NCBI GenBank assembly: GCA_947306745.1
Contig: CAMZHH010000011.1
Span: forward strand, 1 to 36,498
Origin: an uncultured Candidatus Saccharibacteria bacterium
GTDB taxonomy: Bacteria; Patescibacteriota; Saccharimonadia; Saccharimonadales; Saccharimonadaceae
Length of the DNA stretch: 36,498 nt
Direction: 5' to 3'
Shown: in pieces, positions 1 to 8,464 of the stretch
Position numbering within the stretch: position 1 is the first letter of the stretch
Layout: every line of letters starts with the position of its first letter
Translations under genes and position numbers: made by a program
The notes under the pieces: model-generated
What the model saw: the letters and a program-made list of their open reading frames with translations, nothing else
Database searches by the model: none
Told to the model about the DNA's origin: nothing

Positions 1-55
1 AACGCACAACCTCCTCCTTAGGACGGAGTTGCTCTATCCATTGAGCTACCAGGCC
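1..55 (-). tRNA. tRNA-Arg(CCU), 3' end truncated by window edge
   Basis: Reverse complement GGCCTGG-TA-GCTC-AATGGATA-GAGC-A-ACTCC-GTCCTAA-GGAGG...; D arm and anticodon arm with CCT anticodon. Confidence 0.9.
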
Positions 56-90
56 ACTACTGTTTATTTTACCACATAACCAATATCAAG

Positions 91-119
91 AAAAAAGACA
101 CCACATGTGGTGTCTTTTT
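91..119. terminator. Bidirectional intrinsic terminator
   Basis: AAAAAAGACACCACATGTGGTGTCTTTTT: near-perfect inverted repeat with A/T tracts on both sides, downstream of ndk. Confidence 0.85.
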
Positions 120-134
120 ATATAAAAATCGGTA

Positions 135-758
135 TTAACGTGTAAAACGTTCTGCTAAAGTGTGATAAAGCTGAATTTCTTCTGGCTTGAACCAGTAAGA
201 AACTTCTTGTTCGGCTTCTTCAACGTTACCGGAAGCGTGAATTAAGTTTGCCACACCCTCGTTGCGTGCATCAGCATAACCAAAGCTTACGTGAGCATAA
301 TCACCACGAATCGTACCCATATCTGCCGCCATTGGCTCAGTCGAACCAACAATCTTGCGGACGACCGGAATTGCTTCAACGCCTTCAAGCACCATCGCAA
401 TTACAGGACCAGAAGTCATAAAATTCACCACGAGATCAAAAGCTTTCTGACCACGGCGGGAAACCATCTTGGAAATACCTTCATAGTGATGATAGTAATG
501 ATCCTTATCTGGGTTGACCATCTTAGTAGCCACAATCTTCAAACCGACACGTTCGAAGCGGCTCAAGATTTCACCAACAATACCGCGTTGTACTGCATCT
601 GGCTTAAAAATAATCAACGTGCGCTGAATTAGGCCGTCTGGGTTATTCGTCTTATTAAAGCCGATATTGGCTGCCGTTACGGCCACTGCTGCGGACTTCT
701 CTACTGCCTTAGCAATTTTTTTCTTTTCTTCCACCTTAGCATCTTTTTTATCTGCCAT
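135..758 (-). CDS. ndk: Nucleoside-diphosphate kinase with Lys-rich N-terminal extension
   Basis: QRTLIIFKPDAVQRGIVGEILSRFE and NLIHASGNVEEAEQEVSYWF match the NDK family. Start at ATG 758 (AGGGAG SD) preferred over 779, because the 779 ATG lies inside the -10. Confidence 0.93.
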   Translation of the reverse strand: MADKKDAKVEEKKKIAKAVEKSAAVAVTAANIGFNKTNNPDGLIQRTLIIFKPDAVQRGIVGEILSRFERVGLKIVATKMVNPDKDHYYHHYEGISKMVSRRGQKAFDLVVNFMTSGPVIAMVLEGVEAIPVVRKIVGSTEPMAADMGTIRGDYAHVSFGYADARNEGVANLIHASGNVEEAEQEVSYWFKPEEIQLYHTLAERFTR

Positions 759-785
759 GCTTTTCTCCCTTTTTGCCATTATATA

Positions 786-810
786 CCAAAAAGCCCCATT
801 TGAGGGGCTT
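786..810 (-). terminator. Intrinsic terminator of the tandem pilin-like gene
   Basis: Minus strand AAGCCCCTCAAATGGGGCTTTTT. Confidence 0.8.
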
Positions 811-820
811 ATCTGTTATT

Positions 821-2128
821 TTAGCGATTATCGTTACACAACATAGTCGTTTCATCCATGTAGAAGAGCGCTATTACACGATCACTACTTGCTGGCACAG
901 CGCTCTTATTATTACTACTACATTTCGTACCGACACCTACATATATAACGTGGTCTACCTTATTAGCCGTCTCAACCTTTACTAAGACCTGATTAATCTC
1001 CGATTGCTTATAAACTTTAAACGATGCCACAGTTCCATCTGGATCTGCAAACTTTTGACATTTTTTACCTTTGCTACAAGTTGTCTCACCAAATTTCGCC
1101 ACGCTTACATCCGGCTCAATGTAGCGCTGAATAAATTTCGTATAATCAGACGCTATTGCATTATTCGTTCCGAACGGCGTTTTACCATTATTATTCGTCT
1201 GATAATGATTGGCCGCCGTAAGAGCTGTCGACAATAAATCCCCACGTGCGACCCTCCGCTTCGTTTTACTAAGCTCGTCATTGCCTTGAGGAATTTTTGG
1301 CTCATCGCCATAAATCTTAAGGCCAGGGTCTGTGTTGTCCGCACAAATAAAACGGTTACCCTCTTCCAAGTAGAATAGAGCAAAATGGCGATCGCCAGCA
1401 TAATACGAATAGGTACCACGGTTATCGCCACATTGTGCCCCAACATATACATGAATCAAATAGTCCAAAGCTCCAGCATTACTATACTTGATCGGCTGAT
1501 TCTTTTTATTTTCCTCCGCCTTATCGATCGTCCACCCCATCGTATTCATACTTGCATCTTCGAAAAGGCTACAGTATTCGCTCTTCTTGCAGACCATTAA
1601 CTCACCTTCAGCGACGCCACTCGGATCGATGCCATCGTCAATATAGCGAGAAACAAATTTACCAATCGTCGCCTTATCATAAGCCGAACCAAATGGCGTT
1701 TTACCATTATTATTCGTCTGGTAATCTCGCGCAGCCGACACTATAAGCACAATAGTATTTTCGCGAATCGCATTGCGCGCTAATTGCCTCTCGGATAGTT
1801 GAACCGTTTCTACCTCTTCCTCGTCCTTCTTTTCTTCTTGCGCCGTTTCGTCGTCCTTCTTTTTATCATCAGCATTATTATTCAACAAGAATACCGCCGC
1901 AATAGCACCAGACACGACAAGTAATATTACGAAGATCACAATGATCAATCCCGCCTTGTTCTTCTCTGGCGGATTAGCAACTGGGCCAACAGTCGACGTC
2001 GGCGTGGTAACCGGCTCTGCAGGCACGTCATGTGGAATATTATTGTTATTTTCCGACGGCGTCGCAACCGGTTCCGCTCCTGGCATTGTCGGTTCCGCGT
2101 TGTCTAATGGTTGTTGCGCGTTGTCCAT
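821..2128 (-). CDS. Single-TM protein with two tandem pilin-like (YQTNNxGKTPFG...ALFYxEE..C.DN) domains
   Basis: Pro/Glu-rich N-terminus, TM segment AGLIIVIFVILLVVSGAIAAVFLL, then two copies of a domain that also forms the C-terminal part of the pilin at 3931-4485. Confidence 0.85.
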   Translation of the reverse strand: MDNAQQPLDNAEPTMPGAEPVATPSENNNNIPHDVPAEPVTTPTSTVGPVANPPEKNKAGLIIVIFVILLVVSGAIAAVFLLNNNADDKKKDDETAQEEKKDEEEVETVQLSERQLARNAIRENTIVLIVSAARDYQTNNNGKTPFGSAYDKATIGKFVSRYIDDGIDPSGVAEGELMVCKKSEYCSLFEDASMNTMGWTIDKAEENKKNQPIKYSNAGALDYLIHVYVGAQCGDNRGTYSYYAGDRHFALFYLEEGNRFICADNTDPGLKIYGDEPKIPQGNDELSKTKRRVARGDLLSTALTAANHYQTNNNGKTPFGTNNAIASDYTKFIQRYIEPDVSVAKFGETTCSKGKKCQKFADPDGTVASFKVYKQSEINQVLVKVETANKVDHVIYVGVGTKCSSNNKSAVPASSDRVIALFYMDETTMLCNDNR

Positions 2129-2143
2129 TTCCCCTTCCTTTAT

Positions 2144-3079
2144 TTATTTAACATCGCTATGAAACTTATCATGTATCTCTTTTAGATGCGGATCCGTCAC
2201 GTGCGTATAAATCTGCGTCGTCGAAATATTTGAATGTCCTAATAACGACTGCACCGAACGCAAATCTGCTCCATTCATCAACAAATCCGTCGCGAACGAA
2301 TGGCGTAAAGTATGCGGCGTTACATGTTTCGTAATGCCAGCAGCGCGCACATATTTATTAATAATACGTTCAACACTGCGTGGCGATAGCCGACGATAAT
2401 TACCATTCGTACCAGTCATTGGCTGATTGCGTGAATTATTCAAGAACAGCGCCGGCAAACTATCCTTTCGCTCATCAAGATAATCCTGAACCGCGTCAGC
2501 TGCCGATTGCGAAATGAATACAGGGCGGTCTTTCTGACCCTTACCACGTACTACGAATTCTTTACGCTGCAAATTCACGCTATCACGATTCAGATTCGTC
2601 AGCTCTGAAATACGCAAGCCAGTCGAGAATAGTAACTCAAAGATCGCACGATCACGCAATCCATCTTCTGTATCGAGCGGAATTTCCGCCAAAATTCGAT
2701 CAATTTCATCTACGTGCAAAAATGTCACCTGCGGACGATGCGTTTTAGGTAATTCTACAAGCACTGGATCAAGAGATTTAATTCCTCGCTTTGCTAAATA
2801 CTTCAAAAAACCGCGTAGCGCAATCAGATGATACGACTGTGTAGTGACCGACAAGCCTTTGCCGCGTTCCGTTTGATAGCGATTCAACCACAAACGATAC
2901 TTCCTTAACCATTCCGGCGTTATATCTGCCGGTTTTAAATCATTGTCTGGATTAGTTTCTTCGCTAAACTCTATAATACGCGACAAACATAATTCGTAAT
3001 TGCGCGTTGTATAGCGACTGCGTCCGCTCTCTATCTCTAGCGATTCCAGAAATTCATTAATTAAGTCGCCAACGTACAT
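2144..3079 (-). CDS. Tyrosine recombinase, XerC/XerD-like
   Basis: LLFSTGLRISELTNL, VRGKGQKDRPV, HTLRHSFATDLLMNGADLRSVQSLLGHSNISTTQIYTHV: phage-integrase family catalytic R..HxxR..H..Y. Confidence 0.95.
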   Translation of the reverse strand: MYVGDLINEFLESLEIESGRSRYTTRNYELCLSRIIEFSEETNPDNDLKPADITPEWLRKYRLWLNRYQTERGKGLSVTTQSYHLIALRGFLKYLAKRGIKSLDPVLVELPKTHRPQVTFLHVDEIDRILAEIPLDTEDGLRDRAIFELLFSTGLRISELTNLNRDSVNLQRKEFVVRGKGQKDRPVFISQSAADAVQDYLDERKDSLPALFLNNSRNQPMTGTNGNYRRLSPRSVERIINKYVRAAGITKHVTPHTLRHSFATDLLMNGADLRSVQSLLGHSNISTTQIYTHVTDPHLKEIHDKFHSDVK

Positions 3080-3080
3080 C

Positions 3081-3872
3081 TTAAATTACCAATAAATTAA
3101 ATATTAATTCTTGCGCGAAGAATACCACTAAGAAACCGAGTATCAAAAACGGACCGAATGGAACTTTCATCTTTTTGTTCTTGTTTTTAATTGCAACCGG
3201 CAACATTACCGCACTACCAATCACGTTCGCTGCGAATACACACATCAGACCAAGCCAAAAATCAGCCAACATCACTGCAAGTGGTAAACATAATATCCAA
3301 TCACCGCCACCTACCCAACATTCATTACTGATTTTATACATCACGAAATAGAAACCCGGCAAAATTAACAAACCGCCTACAAAAGATAGCCAGTTAAATT
3401 CAGAGAGATTCGGCCAAATCGCCAGACACTCAAACACTACTGCTACTCCGAGCGCTCCAAGCATCAATCCGAGCGGCAATTCGCACCACTTTGCATCATA
3501 AATAAATAACACCGTAAAAATCGTGAGTTGAATTAAAAATATCGCAAATTTCACGATTTCTAGAATGTCTGTACTTAATAAACCGTCTTGATTCGGCCAG
3601 AAAACAAAGCTTAAAACAAAAGCCACCGCTAGACCGACTTCAGCTAGAATCTCAGCATAGCCAATTTTCTTCTTACATTTGCGACATTTACCGCCCAAAC
3701 TAAGCCAAGAAATAATTGGAATATTGTCATACCACTGCAGTTGGTATTTACAATGCATACAATGCGAAAATTTCGCTTTATCCTTTTTACGAATACGCCA
3801 TACTTGGCAACAAGCAAAAGATCCAAATACTGCTCCGAATATAAACAGAAACACCATCCACAAAATATTCAT
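3081..3872 (-). CDS. pilD: Type IV prepilin peptidase (A24 family)
   Basis: FGSFACCQVWR, two CxxC pairs (CMHC, CRKC), polytopic membrane protein, VGGGDW motif. Confidence 0.92.
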   Translation of the reverse strand: MNILWMVFLFIFGAVFGSFACCQVWRIRKKDKAKFSHCMHCKYQLQWYDNIPIISWLSLGGKCRKCKKKIGYAEILAEVGLAVAFVLSFVFWPNQDGLLSTDILEIVKFAIFLIQLTIFTVLFIYDAKWCELPLGLMLGALGVAVVFECLAIWPNLSEFNWLSFVGGLLILPGFYFVMYKISNECWVGGGDWILCLPLAVMLADFWLGLMCVFAANVIGSAVMLPVAIKNKNKKMKVPFGPFLILGFLVVFFAQELIFNLLVI

Positions 3873-3888
3873 AAGAATATTCTATCAT

Positions 3889-3918
3889 AAAAAAAGAACC
3901 CCCTCACGGGGGCTCTTT
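3889..3918 (-). terminator. Intrinsic terminator of the pilin gene
   Basis: Minus strand AAAGAGCCCCCGTGAGGGGGTTCTTTTTTT. Confidence 0.85.
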
Positions 3919-3930
3919 CAGCAACTAATA

Positions 3931-4485
3931 TTAGTGGTTATCGTTGCAGGTAATAGCGTTACCTTCTTCCATGTAAAGGATTGCATATTGGCGAGCACCA
4001 GTGCCTTTCTTAATAGCACCTTCTACGCTACCGCAGCTTGCATAGGTCCAAACATAGATAGTGTGGTTCATATCAACGAACTTCTTGTCAGTGAAGACGC
4101 TTTCAAGCTTGGTACCATCTTGCGTACCAGCATTACCCTGATAGCTGAACTGATAGAGCTCACCATCTGGATCGCGGAACTGATCAGCAGTACAATCCTT
4201 ACCATCATCCTTACAAGAATCATCAATATAGCGAGAAACGAACTTTGGATCGCTATATTTCTTGTTGCCGGCTTCCATGCGCCATGGCGTCTTACCACTG
4301 TTGTTAGTTTGATAGTCGTTAGCAGCAGTCAAGAAACGAGAAAGGTCATCCTCGCGCTGAGTGTTGCGTTGGCTACGCTGCAAAGCTGGCAAAGCGATGA
4401 ATACCATCAAGAAGATCAAGCCAGCGATAGCAAGAACCAAGACCACCTCGATGATCGTAAAGCCTTTTTTATTTTTTGTTGTCAT
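3931..4485 (-). CDS. Type IV pilin-like protein
   Basis: KKGFTIIEVVLVLAIAGLIFLMVFIALPAL prepilin N-terminus; SD AAGGAG upstream. Confidence 0.93.
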   Translation of the reverse strand: MTTKNKKGFTIIEVVLVLAIAGLIFLMVFIALPALQRSQRNTQREDDLSRFLTAANDYQTNNSGKTPWRMEAGNKKYSDPKFVSRYIDDSCKDDGKDCTADQFRDPDGELYQFSYQGNAGTQDGTKLESVFTDKKFVDMNHTIYVWTYASCGSVEGAIKKGTGARQYAILYMEEGNAITCNDNH

Positions 4486-4581
4486 TTTATGCTCCTTTTT
4501 TATTTTTGCAACCAGTAATTGCCATTTGGCTACTCAGATACCCACCGAGTGATTACCAATTGCAAAACTGCATTTACCTAA

Positions 4582-4610
4582 ACTATACATAATTCTTATG
4601 CTAAAATCAA
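4582..4610 (-). promoter_or_regulatory. Promoter of the pilin gene
   Basis: Minus strand TTGATT-N17-TATAGT with extended TATG upstream of the -10; leader about 90 nt. Confidence 0.6.
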
Positions 4611-4651
4611 GCTTAATTTTTTGACTAAATGTGGAAAAGTGTCTTTATACT

Positions 4652-5851
4652 TTAACCGATCGAGTTGACCAAGGAGTAAATTGGGAATAGAACACCACCT
4701 ACCAAGAGACCAGCAACGATAGCAAGCATAATCATCATTACCGGCTCAATCATCGCCGAAATTGTAGCAATTTTCTCATCAAGCTCATCTTCAAATACCT
4801 GCGCTGCTTTACCGAGCATCTCGTCCATCTTACCGGACTGCTCACCAATAGCTGCCATCTGATATACTAACGGCTCAATATAATCCTTATCTTTCAATGC
4901 CACGGATAGTGTTTTACCACCACTCACCTCTTCGGCCGCCTTCTCTACCGATACTTGTACAATCGTATTCGCCGTAGCTTCACCAGCGATATTCAATGTA
5001 TCCAAAACCGAAACACCGGTTGCTAAGAGAATTTGCGCGATACGTGCAAAACGAGAGTTGTAAAGAATTCTAAACAAGCCGTTAAATAACGGTACATTTA
5101 GCTTCACAGTATCTTTCACTTTAATACCAGACTTCGTGCGCAAATATTGGCCAACTGCCACTACAAGTACAGCGAGAATGATAAGTACTAACCACCACAT
5201 CGAAATCAAGAAGTCCTTAATATTCACCAAAGCTTGAGTCAAAGCAGGAAGCGTTTCGTGCAAATCATTATAAAGACTTTCAACGTGCGGAACGACCTCG
5301 AGCATCATGTAAATAAAGACAACGACAATCACGAATAAGGTAATCAAAGGCATCGTCATAGCGCTCTTAATCTTACCGAGCATCTTATCATCCTTTTCTT
5401 CCTGATCAGCAATACGACGCAAGCTATTATCAAGCGTACCGGAAACCTCACCAGCTTTAATCAAAGAAAGATAAACTTTACTAAAGATATCAGGATGTTT
5501 TTCGAAAGCGTCACTCAAGCTACGACCAGCTTCCACGTTTGCAAGGATTTCCTCAATCACGGCTTGCATGGCTTTATTCTGAGTCTGTTCGGAAACAGTA
5601 CGTAAAGACTGCGCAATTGGCAAACCAGCACCGACAAGCGTAGCAAACTGACGCGTAAAGTTAATACGGTCTTTTGCAGTAACCTTATTTAATTTATCAG
5701 CAAGGCCACCGCCCTCTTCCTTAATAGACTCTGGCACATATCCACGATCCACCAAAAGCTTACCGGCAGTACGTTCCGATTCGGCCTGAATCGTACCTTT
5801 AATAATCTTGCCAGTTTGTTGCTCCTTGGCTTTGTAGATATATCGTCTCAT
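4652..5851 (-). CDS. pilC: Type IV pilus inner-membrane platform protein
   Basis: GspF/PilC family: FTRQFATLVGAGLPIAQSLRTV, EPVMMIMLAIVAGLLVGGVLFPIYSLV. 4-nt overlap with pilT. Confidence 0.95.
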   Translation of the reverse strand: MRRYIYKAKEQQTGKIIKGTIQAESERTAGKLLVDRGYVPESIKEEGGGLADKLNKVTAKDRINFTRQFATLVGAGLPIAQSLRTVSEQTQNKAMQAVIEEILANVEAGRSLSDAFEKHPDIFSKVYLSLIKAGEVSGTLDNSLRRIADQEEKDDKMLGKIKSAMTMPLITLFVIVVVFIYMMLEVVPHVESLYNDLHETLPALTQALVNIKDFLISMWWLVLIILAVLVVAVGQYLRTKSGIKVKDTVKLNVPLFNGLFRILYNSRFARIAQILLATGVSVLDTLNIAGEATANTIVQVSVEKAAEEVSGGKTLSVALKDKDYIEPLVYQMAAIGEQSGKMDEMLGKAAQVFEDELDEKIATISAMIEPVMMIMLAIVAGLLVGGVLFPIYSLVNSIG

Positions 5852-7038
5852 CCGCGAGCTAACCTTTCAAATTCTTGTAAATCAACCGCAAATTCGCGTG
5901 CGTTATCGTAAGTAATCACGCCAGTTTGAATTAACTTCACTAATGTGCGGTCCATCGTCTGCATGCCCTGATCGGCACCGGTCTGAATAATCGTATCAAG
6001 CTGATGTGTCTTACCTTCGCGAATAACCGAACGTACGGCCGGGTTTGCAATCATAATTTCTGCTGCCACTACACGACCACCACCAATTGCTGGCACCAAG
6101 CGCTGACAGCAAATTGCCATCAAAATGTTTGAAAGCTGCGAACGCACCTGCGGCTGCTGGTGTGGTGGAAATACGTCAATCATACGGTCAATACTCTGAG
6201 CTGCTGAGTTGGTGTGGAGCGTTGCAAAGACCAAGTGACCAGTTTCTGCAATTGTAATAGCTGCCGAAATTGTCTCAAGGTCGCGCATCTCACCGACAAG
6301 TACGACATCAGGGTCTTCACGAAGCACGCTACGAAGAGCCGCCGAGAAGGAATAAGTATCGTAGTGAACCTCACGCTGTACTACTACCGAGCGAATCGAT
6401 TTATGTGTAAACTCAATCGGGTCCTCAATCGTAATAATGTGAGCGGTTTTTTCATGGTTAATCTTATCTACAAGACCAGCCAAAGTCGTAGACTTACCGG
6501 AACCGGTTGGGCCAGCCACAAGCACGAGACCGCGTGGAAAATCTGCAAAACTAGAAACAATTGCCGGCAAACCAAGGTCCGCAATCGTTGAAACTTCATT
6601 CGGAATTAAACGGAAAGCACCTGCAAGGTTACCTTTCTCATGGAAAGCGTTTACACGGAAACGACCTAAGTCACCAAACGAGAAAGAATAGTCGAATTCC
6701 TTATCCTTAATCAAAATCTGCTTCTGATCTTCTTCGAGAGTTGCAAAAATTAACTGCTCTACCGTCGGTTCATCAAGTGCGCTATAGCCAGCTACCGGAA
6801 TCAAAGCGCCATCAACACGAAGTACCGGTGGCAAACCAACCTGAATATGAAGGTCGCTAGCCTTTAAGCGTACACATTCTTCCAATAAGTTCTCGATTCG
6901 CACATCTTGACTAGCACTAGCCACGGTTACTACCTGAGGCTGAGCTGGAGCTGCCGCAGGAGCTGCCTGCGCACCACCAGGTGCTTGTGGAATCACTTGC
7001 GGCATCGCCGCAATATTACCCTGCCCACTTTCTTGCAT
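5848..7038 (-). CDS. pilT: Type IV pilus retraction ATPase
   Basis: Walker [73 protein letters not shown]. Confidence 0.96.
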   Translation of the reverse strand: MQESGQGNIAAMPQVIPQAPGGAQAAPAAAPAQPQVVTVASASQDVRIENLLEECVRLKASDLHIQVGLPPVLRVDGALIPVAGYSALDEPTVEQLIFATLEEDQKQILIKDKEFDYSFSFGDLGRFRVNAFHEKGNLAGAFRLIPNEVSTIADLGLPAIVSSFADFPRGLVLVAGPTGSGKSTTLAGLVDKINHEKTAHIITIEDPIEFTHKSIRSVVVQREVHYDTYSFSAALRSVLREDPDVVLVGEMRDLETISAAITIAETGHLVFATLHTNSAAQSIDRMIDVFPPHQQPQVRSQLSNILMAICCQRLVPAIGGGRVVAAEIMIANPAVRSVIREGKTHQLDTIIQTGADQGMQTMDRTLVKLIQTGVITYDNAREFAVDLQEFERLARG

Positions 7039-7105
7039 ACTCTCATTATACTTATGCTTTCAACAAAAATCAAATAAAAATATGATAGAAATTTACAAGA
7101 ATCAA

Positions 7106-7220
7106 AATAGCTAATCGCTATTCGAAAGTATTTCGCAGGCTACGGCCAAAAAACAGCAACAAAAAATAGCTAATCTTATTTCGGAAGTATTTCGCAGGCT
7201 AACGGCCAAAAAACAACAAG
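7106..7220. repeat. Two tandem ~58-60 bp repeats (plus a diverged third unit starting at 7221)
   Basis: AATAGCTAATC[GC/TT]ATTTCG[A/G]AAGTATTTCGCAGGCTA(A)CGGCCAAAAAACA[G/A]CAA at 7106 and 7165, third start AATAGCTAATCTTATTTCGAAAC at 7222. Confidence 0.85.
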
Positions 7221-7221
7221 A

Positions 7222-7335
7222 AATAGCTAATCTTATTTCGAAACTATTACGGAGCTTGCTAGCGAGTAGAAAACGCGCCTCGCCCGTAAAGACGGGCCGA
7301 GGCGACGTTGTGTTTCGAAATAATGATTAGCTATT
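7222..7335. other. Nested inverted-repeat element downstream of rpoD
   Basis: AATAGCTAATC-TTATTTCGAAAC (7222-7244) is complementary to GTTTCGAAATAA-T-GATTAGCTATT (7312-7335), 23 bp with a 1-nt bulge; inner GC hairpin CGCCTCGCCCGTAAAGACGGGCCGAGGCG. Confidence 0.85.
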
Positions 7336-8305
7336 TTAAGTACTCGTGGAGCTTCTTAGTGTCTTTATTCTTGCGCAATTTAGCCAAAGCTTTTGCTTCA
7401 ATCTGACGAATACGCTCACGCGTAACGGAAAACTCTGCGCCAACTTCTTCCAAAGTATGACTCTTGCCGCCACCAATACCGAAACGCATCTTGATAATTT
7501 TCTGCTCACGATCAGTTAGAGTCGAAAGAATAGCCGCAATTTGCTCCTTCAAAAGCTGAGTTGCAGCCGAATCTTCTGGCGACACGCGATCCTCATCTTC
7601 AATGAAATCACCGAGCGAAGAATCGTCATCATCACCATCACGACCAACAGAAGCATCGAGCGAAGCAATGTCCTGCTTGATCTTCATCACATACTCAATC
7701 TTCTCTGGCTCCATACCCATCGCCTTTGCAATCTCTTCGGTCGACGGTTCACGGTTCAATTCCTGCGTCAAACGACGTTGCGTGCGCATCACTTTATTAA
7801 TTGTCTCTACCATGTGTACTGGAATACGAATCGTACGAGCCTGGTCAGCAATTGCACGCGTAATAGCCTGGCGAATCCACCAAGTAGCATAGGTCGAAAA
7901 CTTAAAACCTTTATCCGGATCGAACTTCTCTACCGCGCGAAGCAAACCAGTGTTGCCTTCCTGAATCAAATCCAAGAAATCCAAACCGCGGCCCGAATAA
8001 CGCTTTGCAATCGATACCACCAAACGCATATTTGATTCAGCCATTTTGTCTTTGGCTTTTTTCTGTTCTTTTGGCGTACCGTGGATAATCTTCTGCGCGA
8101 GCTCGTATTCTTCATCAGAGCTCAAAAGCGGAATTTTACCAATTTCGCGCAAATATAATTTAACGGAGTCGTCAGAAACTTCGTCATAGGTCACCGATTC
8201 TAAATCGACGTTAAAATCATCGTCGCCTTCACCGTCAATATCGTCAAGACTTGGCTCATCATTAAAATCATCATCTAAGCGCAAATCTTTGTCGTCGTCA
8301 TCCAT
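7331..8305 (-). CDS. rpoD: Primary sigma factor (sigma-70), short acidic N-terminus
   Basis: [90 protein letters not shown]. Confidence 0.96.
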   Translation of the reverse strand: MDDDDKDLRLDDDFNDEPSLDDIDGEGDDDFNVDLESVTYDEVSDDSVKLYLREIGKIPLLSSDEEYELAQKIIHGTPKEQKKAKDKMAESNMRLVVSIAKRYSGRGLDFLDLIQEGNTGLLRAVEKFDPDKGFKFSTYATWWIRQAITRAIADQARTIRIPVHMVETINKVMRTQRRLTQELNREPSTEEIAKAMGMEPEKIEYVMKIKQDIASLDASVGRDGDDDDSSLGDFIEDEDRVSPEDSAATQLLKEQIAAILSTLTDREQKIIKMRFGIGGGKSHTLEEVGAEFSVTRERIRQIEAKALAKLRKNKDTKKLHEYLK

Positions 8306-8464
8306 TCTTGTCTTTTTCCTTAATTATTTTTCAACAAAAGCACCACTAGGTTGCAAGTTTTGTTTTAAGAGTTTTTGTATATTATTGATCAATTTATACT
8401 TCTCCTGGATGGCTACAAAATCAGCCCGCTGTCCAGCATTTAGGTGAAATATAGCATAAAATTG

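Noticed and set aside
2144-3079. Tyrosine recombinase as evidence of a prophage or integron
   Set aside because: It is in an operon with pilus genes, with no phage structural genes, attC array or gene cassettes nearby.
7106-7220. Tandem repeats as a possible CRISPR array
   Set aside because: Only two or three ~60-bp units without unique spacers, and no cas genes.
7541-8035. Plus-strand ORFs opposite rpoD (164 aa, 96 aa)
   Set aside because: Antisense to a well-supported rpoD; no initiation signals.
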